From: Chryseobacterium culicis
GTDB taxonomy: Bacteria > Bacteroidota > Bacteroidia > Flavobacteriales > Weeksellaceae
Assembly (NCBI RefSeq): GCF_002979755.1
Contig: NZ_PCPP01000001.1
Coordinates: 2,450,665-2,514,664, forward strand
Direction: 5' to 3'
Length of the DNA stretch: 64,000 bases
This document shows positions 16,854 through 25,383 of this stretch, piece after piece (positions within the stretch are counted from its first letter, which is position 1; each line of letters opens with the position of its first letter). The translations under genes were made by a program, and so were the position numbers. The notes under the pieces were generated by a model. The model was not told the origin of the DNA, did not search any database, and saw only the letters and a program-made list of their open reading frames with translations.

Positions 16854-17732
16854 ATGAAAAAAATTATCACTGGAATTACAGTATTTCTCTTTCTCACAGG
16901 CTGTACAAAAGAAAAACGATCAGACCGTTTACTGGCTGAACCGGATCATAACGAACATTTAATTGCTGAAAATTCTCTAAAGATTCATAAGGATAAAAAT
17001 ACCATCCGGGAAAGATTTTCTCCACCGGAAGGATATGAGTGGATAGACGAAAAATCAGATTCTTACGGATATTTTATTGAAAATTTTAAACTGAAACCTT
17101 ATGGCAGTCAGATTCTGAAATATGATGGTACTCCTATTTCTACCCAGCATCTTCATGAAGCCGTTTTTGATATTGATACCGGAAATAAAGATCTCCAGCA
17201 ATGTGCTGATGTGGCAATCCGGATGAGAGCTGAGTATCTTTATAAGGCAAAAAAATTTAACGAAATCAAGTTTCATTTTACCAGTGGTGATCTTCTCAGC
17301 TGGAACGATTATAAAAACGGAACAAGGGCTTTTGTCAGCGGAAATTCAGTCAGCTTTAGAAAAACAGCAGCTTTTGATGATTCTTATGAGAGTTTCAGGA
17401 ATTACCTGGATCTTATTTTCAATTACGCAGGAACAATTTCATTAAACAAAGAAACAAAGCCTGTTACAAGAAATTCTGATCTGAAAACGGGAGATATTCT
17501 GATCACTCCAGGCAGTCCCGGACATATTGTTTTCATTACCGGAGTTTGCAAAAATCAAAAAGGGGAAAGATTGTATTTATTAAGTGAAGGATTTACCCCG
17601 GCTCAGTCGGTTCATGTGCTTTCTAATCCGTTTAATCCCTATTTTACGCCCTGGTACGATCTTGACATCCATGCTGTGGAAACAAAAACTGCACGATATT
17701 TTTTTAAACCTACAAACTTCAGAAGCTTTTAA
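16854..17732 (+). CDS. DUF4846 family lipoprotein
   Basis: A 292-residue exported protein with a lipobox (FLFLTGC, Cys at residue 17), so it is expected to be a membrane-anchored lipoprotein. The mature domain matches the DUF4846 pattern: YGYFIENFKLKPYGSQILKY, LQQCADVAIRMRAEYLY and the later LKTGDILITPGSPGHIVFI, which resembles the Cys/His-less end of papain-like folds. The function is unknown. It is followed after 83 nt by pfkA, and no promoter motif was clearly seen. Confidence 0.85.
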   Translation: MKKIITGITVFLFLTGCTKEKRSDRLLAEPDHNEHLIAENSLKIHKDKNTIRERFSPPEGYEWIDEKSDSYGYFIENFKLKPYGSQILKYDGTPISTQHLHEAVFDIDTGNKDLQQCADVAIRMRAEYLYKAKKFNEIKFHFTSGDLLSWNDYKNGTRAFVSGNSVSFRKTAAFDDSYESFRNYLDLIFNYAGTISLNKETKPVTRNSDLKTGDILITPGSPGHIVFITGVCKNQKGERLYLLSEGFTPAQSVHVLSNPFNPYFTPWYDLDIHAVETKTARYFFKPTNFRSF

Positions 17733-17787
17733 TAATTTATATTCAAAACTATTGGAAAGTTACTACGATAATCTGAACTTGTTTTTG

Positions 17788-17795
17788 TAAATTTG
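17788..17795 (+). promoter_or_regulatory. Probable -7 box of pfkA
   Basis: TAAATTTG matches the consensus and lies 20 nt before the ATG at 17816. It overlaps an alternative in-frame GTG at 17795, which argues that the true start is 17816. Confidence 0.5.
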
Positions 17796-17815
17796 TGTTC
17801 GAAATTTTTTACTTG

Positions 17816-18802
17816 ATGAAAGAGAGTGCTGTAAAAAAGATTGCAGTTCTTACTTCAGGGGGTGACTCTCCGGGTATGAATGCGGCATTAAGAGCGGTAG
17901 TAAGAACCGCCAATTACTATAATATCGAATGCTACGGAGTGAGAGAAGGCTACAACGGCCTTATCAACAATGATTTCCTGAAAATGGGAGCCCGTTCCGT
18001 AAAAAATATAATCAACCAGGGTGGAACGATTCTAAAATCTGCCAGATCCGCTGAGTTCAGAACAAAAGAAGGCCGTCAGAAAGCTTATGACAATTGTATA
18101 AAGCTTGGAATAGACGGATTGGTTTGTATTGGTGGAGACGGAACTTTCACCGGTGCAAAAATCTTTAATGAAGAATTCGGAATCAGAGTAATCGGTATCC
18201 CGGGAACAATCGACAACGATATTTTCGGAACAGATAACACCATCGGATACGATACTGCTTTGAATACTGCAATGGATGCCATTGATAAAATCCGTGACAC
18301 CGCAACGTCTCACAACAGAGTTTTCTTTGTAGAAGTGATGGGTCGTGATGCAGGTTTTATTGCTTTAAACAGTGGATTGGCAACCGGAGCTCTGGATATT
18401 TTAATTCCTGAGAAAAAAGACAGTATTGATGAGCTTTTCGCGAAATTCAGAGATGCAGAAAAAACCGGAAAGGCATCAAGCATTGTGGTTGTAGCGGAAG
18501 GTGAAAAACTAGCCAATGTATATGAACTTGCTGAAAAAACAAAACTTACATTCCCTGATTATGACATTCGTGTAGCGATTTTGGGACATATGCAGAGAGG
18601 AGGTTCTCCAAGCTGTGCAGACAGAGTTTTGGCAAGCAGATTAGGCTACGGTGCTGTAACAGGATTAATGGAAGGACAAACGAATGTAATGGCCGGAATG
18701 CGTTCCAATGATCTGACGTATACGCCTATTGAAGAAGCCATTAAAAAACATAACGAAATCAATGAAGATCTTTTACTGATTTCAAAAATTTTAGCAATCT
18801 AA
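17816..18802 (+). CDS. pfkA: ATP-dependent 6-phosphofructokinase
   Basis: Glycolytic enzyme phosphorylating fructose 6-phosphate. 328 residues with the start at 17816. Motifs: LTSGGDSPGMNAALRAVV (residues 11-28), GGDGTFTGA (about 108), GTIDNDIFGTDNTIGYDTA with the catalytic Asp, and the effector/substrate regions FVEVMGRDAGF and ILGHMQRGGSPS. The Gly after GGD indicates ATP rather than pyrophosphate use. It is followed 32 nt later by gapA on the same strand, so the two glycolytic genes probably form an operon. Confidence 0.97.
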   Translation: MKESAVKKIAVLTSGGDSPGMNAALRAVVRTANYYNIECYGVREGYNGLINNDFLKMGARSVKNIINQGGTILKSARSAEFRTKEGRQKAYDNCIKLGIDGLVCIGGDGTFTGAKIFNEEFGIRVIGIPGTIDNDIFGTDNTIGYDTALNTAMDAIDKIRDTATSHNRVFFVEVMGRDAGFIALNSGLATGALDILIPEKKDSIDELFAKFRDAEKTGKASSIVVVAEGEKLANVYELAEKTKLTFPDYDIRVAILGHMQRGGSPSCADRVLASRLGYGAVTGLMEGQTNVMAGMRSNDLTYTPIEEAIKKHNEINEDLLLISKILAI

Positions 18803-18822
18803 TTATTTTTATAATCTAATAA

Positions 18823-19839
<1,017 letters not shown>

Positions 19840-19863
19840 TGAGTAATAAGCAATGAGTAATAT

Positions 19864-19888
19864 AAAACCTTCCCGATGGGAAGGTTTT
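19864..19888 (+). terminator. Terminator of the pfkA-gapA operon
   Basis: An 11-bp stem (AAAACCTTCCC and GGGAAGGTTTT) with a 3-nt loop is followed by a T-tract. It may also terminate the convergent gene at 19895. Confidence 0.85.
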
Positions 19889-19894
19889 TTTGTT

Positions 19895-20719
19895 TTATTT
19901 TTTAAATGGATTTTTATCTAAACGAAAAGAAATCCCAATAAACGGGTTAACACGATATTGTGATTCATTTAAATTATCATTGGTTACAGAGCTATCAATT
20001 GTTTGCCCTACAGAATAATTGGAATTAGGGATAGTCTGTTTATGAACACCAACACCTGCTGTCAAAATAATATTCTGACCTATTCCTATAGAAGGACCTA
20101 CAAAAACAGCAATTTCTTCAAAATTAATTCCCAAACCTCCTGTAAATCCGTAAGAAATAGTATCCTGATAATCCATAAAATTAAACATAACTGTAGGCAT
20201 AAGTTCCATAGTTTTATTACTTTGGACTTCAGTTACTTTTTGTAATCCGCTATCAGTCTGTGAAATAAATTTATTACGATTGGTATAAAAAATAGCATTG
20301 GCACCAAATGTTGTAGTCCACCTCCAATCAGTCTGAGTTTTTATCTTGTAAACTCTTTCTTTTGGATCCTTATCTGTGGTATTAACTGTAATTGTCAATT
20401 CTGTATTACGTTTAAAAGTAATCTCTCCAATTTTCTCTTCTGTACTGCTCTTCTGTAAACTATCTGATTTAGCTTTATCAATTTGTAACACCGGCTGCAT
20501 AGTAGCGTCTTTCTTAAGTGAAATACTATAGCCTTTAGAATTTATTGCAAAAATATCATAATTATTTTTACTTGAATCTTTCTTAAAGTACTCAATAACT
20601 GTTTCAAATGATATTGCATCAGAATCAGTATTTATTATAATTTTTTTTTCTTTAATTGTGACTTGACCAAAAGCCAACCCTGAACAAAGCAGTGACAATA
20701 ATAAATTTTTTGTTTTCAT
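19895..20719 (-). CDS. Exported protein of unknown function, probable outer-membrane beta-barrel
   Basis: A 274-residue protein with a signal peptide (MKTKNLLLSLLCSGLAFGQ). The first half is lysine-rich and polar (IKEKKIIINTDSDAISFETV). The second half has alternating strands ending in a final aromatic residue region (YRVNPFIGISFRLDKNPFKK), consistent with a small beta-barrel or barrel-terminal domain. It has no recognised motif. It converges with gapA across the terminator and is followed upstream by the divergent 20960 gene. Confidence 0.72.
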   Translation of the reverse strand: MKTKNLLLSLLCSGLAFGQVTIKEKKIIINTDSDAISFETVIEYFKKDSSKNNYDIFAINSKGYSISLKKDATMQPVLQIDKAKSDSLQKSSTEEKIGEITFKRNTELTITVNTTDKDPKERVYKIKTQTDWRWTTTFGANAIFYTNRNKFISQTDSGLQKVTEVQSNKTMELMPTVMFNFMDYQDTISYGFTGGLGINFEEIAVFVGPSIGIGQNIILTAGVGVHKQTIPNSNYSVGQTIDSSVTNDNLNESQYRVNPFIGISFRLDKNPFKK

Positions 20720-20959
20720 GATTATTTTTTTTTAGATTAATTCTTTAGTTAAAACTGTGAAAGCCATTTAAAAAAATTGAGCCTCCATGGTTATTAGTTT
20801 TATATAAAGCTACAATGGCTTAGTATTATATGAAATAACACAAAAGGGTACTTTTTCAATGTAAAAATCGAAGCCAATAAAAATATTACTAGATGTCTTA
20901 GCCTGATAAATCTCACCGGAAAACTTCAGCATAAAACTTGTACTTTTATAGGTAAAGGA

Positions 20960-22150
20960 ATGAACATGATACAACCTCGATTTAAAGATGCTCCTCACTT
21001 CAGAAACTTTTGGGAAAGTGGGAACGGAAAACTCCTTATTGAATTTTCCGGAGCAGAGGTGAACTTTGAAAAGTTTGAAAAATTTGCACCCTATTTTCAT
21101 CATGTGGATGAGATCGGTGATGAAGTAGTAAAAGAGGTTTATTTCACTAAAAAATTCCATGAGGCTTCCAGGGAAATTGAGCAATATATAAGAAATGGGG
21201 TTTCGGAAACAGATGCAGTGCCTGAAAGTGTAAAAAAGCTTTTTACCCAAACTCAAAAAGTTCCCGAATGGCTGGATTATAATTTACTCAAAAGTGGCGC
21301 TGAGCTGTGTATGAGAAGCAACCTCGATTCTTTGATCTCCCTGAGGGATTATTGTCTGATTGGCGGTTATGATTATGCTTACCTCAACAAGCCACTGATT
21401 GTCACAGAAGCATTGAAAAAAGGTGCTGTAAAGCGTCTTTCCGAAACGTTGGATTTCTGGGTGAATGCTACCCGCTACAATGCACTGGAAATTCATGCAA
21501 AAGGCTATGAGTTTGCCATAAAAACCCGTTTGATCCATTCCTACGCCAGACTTTCTGTTAAAAAACATTATAAAGACTGGGATACTGAAAACTGGGGAGA
21601 ACCTATCAATTCGTGGGATATGATGGCAACCTATATCGGATTCAGTCTGGTCTTTCTTCATAGTCTTAAAAAATTGGGAAATCGTTTTTCTATTGAAGAG
21701 GAACAGGGAATTTTCCACCTTTGGAAATATGTAGGCTATCTTTTGGGAATTCCTGAACAGCTTCTTCCTGATGACAAGAAACAGGCTACAGAATATTTTT
21801 ATTTATGGACCTCTGTTCAGCCGCCCTCGGATAAAGATTCTGTTCTGCTGGCTCATTCTCTGTTGAATGAATCTCTGGAAAATCCTATTTTAAAACTTGA
21901 ATTCCAAAGAAAAAATTTGAGATACTTGCACATCTGCTGCACCTGGTTTCTGCTGGATGATGAAGTTTGTAAAAGATTACAAATCCCGGATGTTCCTTAC
22001 AAAACCTTATTCCCAAAATCAAAAATACTTTTCAATAAAATATATGACAGTTTAGTAAGTCGTGATGCCAGAATCAAAAGAGGAAATAAAGATCAGATGA
22101 AAGTATTGGAAGATTATCTGAATATCACCAAAAATTCAAATTTCCATTAG
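20960..22150 (+). CDS. Oxygenase MpaB / latex-clearing-protein-like family (DUF2236)
   Basis: A 396-residue alpha-helical protein. The segments SLRDYCLIGGYDYAYLNKPL, RLSETLDFWVNATRYN and the block around HSYARLSVKKHYKDWD and NSWDMMATYIGFSLVF follow the family pattern, which in characterised members is haem-dependent oxidative cleavage. The His and Arg residues of these blocks are candidates for haem contact. No signal peptide is seen. It lies downstream of a gap and upstream of an inverted-repeat element. Function in this organism is unknown. Confidence 0.78.
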   Translation: MNMIQPRFKDAPHFRNFWESGNGKLLIEFSGAEVNFEKFEKFAPYFHHVDEIGDEVVKEVYFTKKFHEASREIEQYIRNGVSETDAVPESVKKLFTQTQKVPEWLDYNLLKSGAELCMRSNLDSLISLRDYCLIGGYDYAYLNKPLIVTEALKKGAVKRLSETLDFWVNATRYNALEIHAKGYEFAIKTRLIHSYARLSVKKHYKDWDTENWGEPINSWDMMATYIGFSLVFLHSLKKLGNRFSIEEEQGIFHLWKYVGYLLGIPEQLLPDDKKQATEYFYLWTSVQPPSDKDSVLLAHSLLNESLENPILKLEFQRKNLRYLHICCTWFLLDDEVCKRLQIPDVPYKTLFPKSKILFNKIYDSLVSRDARIKRGNKDQMKVLEDYLNITKNSNFH

Positions 22151-22159
22151 GACAAGGTA

Positions 22160-22300
22160 GGAAGCTCGAAGATGGAAGCAGGAAACTTCTATCCGACGAT
22201 CAATCTCTCTTAGTAAAAGTAAAAAACAGTAATAAAACGAAGTTTAATACATTTTATCGCCTTCGACAAATCTCTTCTTCCGGCTTCCAGCATCCTTCCG
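22160..22300. repeat. Inverted-repeat element between MpaB-like and recA genes
   Basis: A left end of GGAAG units (GGAAGC, ATGGAAGC) and a right end of GCTTCC and CCTTCC units form an imperfect palindrome of about 140 nt with an AT-rich centre. No coding potential was seen. The rest of the 22151-22477 gap holds only the recA promoter region. Confidence 0.55.
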
Positions 22301-22450
22301 AATTGATGATTTTTATTTTTTTTCCACATTAATACCACCTTACCCATCTGCTTCGTAATGAATAAGATCAGTAGTAAAAATTTATTATTTTTTAACTCTA
22401 AAAACAGCTTTCAGAGATAAATAATATTAGCTTTTGATATTTAAATTATG

Positions 22451-22458
22451 TATTTTTG
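22451..22458 (+). promoter_or_regulatory. Probable -7 box of recA
   Basis: TATTTTTG matches TAnnTTTG, 20 nt before the recA ATG. A TTG at 22434-22436 is closer (14 nt) than usual. No LexA-type palindrome was recognised. Confidence 0.5.
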
Positions 22459-22477
22459 AGAAATTATTTTAATAGCG

Positions 22478-23479
22478 ATGAGTAACATTGATGATAAGAA
22501 AAAAGCACTCGCTTTAGTGCTTGACAAGCTAGATAAAACATATGGAAAGGGAACAGTAATGACTTTAGGTGATGAATCTATCGACAATACAATAGAAGTA
22601 ATTCCTTCCGGTTCTTTAGGATTAGATATTGCATTAGGTATAGGCGGATATCCAAAAGGAAGAATCATTGAAATATATGGTCCTGAATCTTCAGGTAAAA
22701 CAACATTAACCCTTCATGCTATTGCTGAAGCTCAAAAAGCGGGTGGTATTGCTGCATTCATTGATGCAGAGCATGCTTTCGACAGAACTTATGCTGCGAA
22801 ATTAGGAATTGATCTTGAAAACCTGATCATTTCTCAGCCTGACAATGGAGAACAAGCTTTAGAGATTGCAGATAACCTGATCCGTTCAGGAGCTATTGAT
22901 ATCGTTGTAATTGACTCTGTAGCTGCTCTTACCCCAAAAGCAGAAATCGAAGGTGAAATGGGAGATTCTAAAATGGGTCTTCACGCAAGATTGATGTCTC
23001 AGGCATTAAGAAAACTTACGGCTACGATTTCAAGAACTAAATGTACAGTGATCTTCATCAACCAGTTGAGAGAAAAGATTGGTGTAATGTTTGGAAATCC
23101 TGAAACAACTACCGGAGGTAATGCTCTTAAGTTCTATGCTTCTGTAAGAATTGATATCAGAAAAGCAAGTGCACCGATCAAACAAGGTGATGAAGCTATC
23201 GGTAGCCGTGTGAAAGTGAAGATTGTGAAAAATAAAGTAGCACCTCCTTTCAAACAGGCAGAATTTGATATCATGTATGGTGAAGGAGTTTCTAAAGTAG
23301 GTGAAATTCTTGATACTGCAGTAGATATGGGAATTGTAAAGAAAAGCGGTTCTTGGTTCAGTTATGAGGAATCTAAATTAGGACAAGGACGTGATGCTGT
23401 AAAAGATGTTTTAAAAGACAACCCTGAACTTTCCGAGGAATTGGAAAACAAGATTAAAGAAGAAATGAAAAATAAATAA
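22478..23479 (+). CDS. recA: Recombinase RecA
   Basis: Central recombinase: binds single-stranded DNA, promotes strand exchange and activates the SOS response. 333 residues. Walker A is GPESSGKTT (about residues 68-76), and the DNA-binding loop L2 is visible as [17 protein letters not shown]. The Walker B region [13 protein letters not shown] and the C-terminal acidic tail are present. The start agrees with homologues ([19 protein letters not shown]). No intein or insertion is present. Confidence 0.98.
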   Translation: MSNIDDKKKALALVLDKLDKTYGKGTVMTLGDESIDNTIEVIPSGSLGLDIALGIGGYPKGRIIEIYGPESSGKTTLTLHAIAEAQKAGGIAAFIDAEHAFDRTYAAKLGIDLENLIISQPDNGEQALEIADNLIRSGAIDIVVIDSVAALTPKAEIEGEMGDSKMGLHARLMSQALRKLTATISRTKCTVIFINQLREKIGVMFGNPETTTGGNALKFYASVRIDIRKASAPIKQGDEAIGSRVKVKIVKNKVAPPFKQAEFDIMYGEGVSKVGEILDTAVDMGIVKKSGSWFSYEESKLGQGRDAVKDVLKDNPELSEELENKIKEEMKNK

Positions 23480-23497
23480 TTTTTCAGAAAATAATAG

Positions 23498-23523
23498 AAA
23501 AGGCAGTCTTAGGATTGCCTTTT
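23498..23523 (+). terminator. Terminator of recA
   Basis: AAAAGGCA and TGCCTTTT form the stem with a 10-nt loop region that partly pairs, followed by a T-tract. Confidence 0.7.
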
Positions 23524-23547
23524 TTGTTTTTAAATGATTCTGTTTTT

Positions 23548-23722
23548 TTAACGCAAAGCTTTCATTTGTATACTGTAATATTTTTAAGAGAGCAAAGACA
23601 GAATCAATTTCATTGATTCTTACTAAGCGAATGTATAATCACAAAGCTTAATCAAAGACAAAGTCGCAACTCTTTGCATCCCTGGAATAAACTTTCGAAT
23701 CTCATAATTCCTTTGCGTTAAA
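23548..23722. repeat. Long inverted-repeat element, family B copy 1
   Basis: The element starts with TTTTAACGCAAAG and ends with CTTTGCGTTAAAA, near-perfect terminal inverted repeats about 175 nt apart. Internally it carries GAATCAATTTCATTGATTC and ACTAAGCGAATG. A related copy lies in the opposite orientation at 31294-31466. The gap 23480-23797 holds nothing else beyond the terminator. Confidence 0.6.
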
Positions 23723-23797
23723 ATAATCTCTCAGTTTTTATAATAAAAAAGAGGTTATTCCGTAGAAACAACCTCTTGAATTTTATGTTTAAAAAAA

Positions 23798-25231
23798 TTA
23801 TTCAGCAATTTTACCTTGCAACTGAAGTGCTCCAGTCACTTTCATTCCTTTTGTAAGTGTTTCCAGTCTCATGTTTTCTTTATTCACAAAAGCATCAATG
23901 GTAAAGAAATCTTCATTTTCTTCATTCGTGATCAGCTTCAGTTTAAGAATATATCCTTTAACACTTCCATCATCAAGCAATGCTGTTTCCTTAAAGTCTA
24001 CCAGCTGAGCAATAAAGTCAAAACATGCATAGTTAGGAAGATCCTGACTTGGTACATAGGTTGTGAAATCTTCACTCATTTTGGTCCCATCTGGTAAATC
24101 AGTGTTGGTATGAACATCAAGGATAAGAACAATTCCACTAACATTTACCTTCAGATGAGGCTGTGTCATGTATCTGTTTCTGTTTTCAGCATAATCCGTA
24201 GCAAAAAACCAAACTCCGAAAGTATCTCTTGCAGGACCTGCTACAATCGCCTGTAAATTCAAAGCATTTTCCCATTCTCTGATTGATCTCGTTTCAAAAT
24301 CTAAAGTATAATCAGTTTTCACTTCCGGAACGATAATACTTAGCTCCTCCGTTAAAATAGTTTTAAATCTTACCCCTTCAAATTCCGTTTTGCTTTTAAT
24401 ATCAACTGACTGATTAGAAGACTCAGACTGCATTAGAACGGCATTCAGATACTGACCGTAATCTTTAGTCTGAAAATTCTGATGACCAAAAATTCCGCTC
24501 CATGTATTCATAAGATTATGAACATTTGATTTTCTGATGATAATTCCTGCTTCATTAGTCGTTTCAGGAGCTGCAACACCTTCTGTATGCTGGAAATAAT
24601 TTCTGCCTTCAACCAACTGATGATTCATGATCTCATTATTTTCCTCGTGAGAAAACTCTGCAAAACCTTTATAAGTGACATTTTGGTTTTCAAAAATATA
24701 TGGAAGTCCTGTTTTCGCTTTATCCGCTCCTGCAAAATGATAAGCAAGTGAGATTCCTTTGAACTCTCCTTCCTGGATTGCCGGAGTGTGATTCCCATTA
24801 TTATCAAACTGAGAATGGTACAGGATCATATAAGATTTAATCTTTCCTTCCTGAAGCTCACTTTCAAATTTTTCTTCCATCTGTGTGATCGCCTGTTGTG
24901 GAGAAAGGGCATAGGCATCTTCAGTTACCATATAAGCAAATCCTTCTACCTCACCATTTTCTTTTTCAAAAGCTGAAAGAGGAGTATACTCACCTCTTAA
25001 CTGAAGTGCAATAGAATAGACGATATAATCATTATAAACTCTGATTTTTTCATACTCTTCATTTACTTTCGGTTCTGTTACTGGCTGCAAAGTAATTTCC
25101 GGAATTGTTTCCGTCACCTCTTCTACTGTTTCCTCTACGATCTTTTCCTCTGGCATTTCCATTTCCTGAACCGGAGTACTCACATTTTCCTGACTGTTAT
25201 TCTTTTTCTTAAAAAAATCAAAGATTCCCAT
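23798..25231 (-). CDS. Hypothetical cytosolic protein with acidic N-terminal linker
   Basis: A 477-residue protein that I do not recognise. It has no signal peptide. The first 8 residues (MGIFDFFK) precede a highly acidic, glutamate-rich linker (about residues 20-55: EEKIVEETVEEV and similar). The remainder is a folded mixed alpha/beta region with no visible catalytic motif. MGIFDFFK is a common start of bacterial cytosolic proteins with linkers. It is monocistronic between two terminator or repeat gaps. Function unknown. Confidence 0.75.
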   Translation of the reverse strand: MGIFDFFKKKNNSQENVSTPVQEMEMPEEKIVEETVEEVTETIPEITLQPVTEPKVNEEYEKIRVYNDYIVYSIALQLRGEYTPLSAFEKENGEVEGFAYMVTEDAYALSPQQAITQMEEKFESELQEGKIKSYMILYHSQFDNNGNHTPAIQEGEFKGISLAYHFAGADKAKTGLPYIFENQNVTYKGFAEFSHEENNEIMNHQLVEGRNYFQHTEGVAAPETTNEAGIIIRKSNVHNLMNTWSGIFGHQNFQTKDYGQYLNAVLMQSESSNQSVDIKSKTEFEGVRFKTILTEELSIIVPEVKTDYTLDFETRSIREWENALNLQAIVAGPARDTFGVWFFATDYAENRNRYMTQPHLKVNVSGIVLILDVHTNTDLPDGTKMSEDFTTYVPSQDLPNYACFDFIAQLVDFKETALLDDGSVKGYILKLKLITNEENEDFFTIDAFVNKENMRLETLTKGMKVTGALQLQGKIAE

Positions 25232-25343
25232 ACTGTTATTTATAATTGGCGGTAAATATAATAAAAGCGATCAACAGACTCATCATAAAAAAAATGCCAT
25301 TGTGTCAGTTTCTTCTTTGTCTTTCTGGAATTTATTTTGAAAT

Positions 25344-25382
25344 AAAAACCCCGGCGGAGCCAAAGGCTCCGCCGGGGTTTTT
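25344..25382. terminator. Strong terminator between the 23798 gene and the S9 peptidase
   Basis: A perfect 18-bp GC-rich stem (25344-25361 and 25365-25382) with a 3-nt loop and A/T flanks. It follows directly the S9 peptidase stop on the reverse strand and is the strongest hairpin in the window. Confidence 0.85.
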
Positions 25383-25383
25383 A

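Noticed and set aside
20810..21256. Reverse 148-codon ORF overlapping the MpaB-like gene start
   Set aside because: Overlaps a well-supported gene and shows no family motif.
21284..21718. Reverse 144-codon ORF inside the MpaB-like gene
   Set aside because: Shadow frame without independent support.
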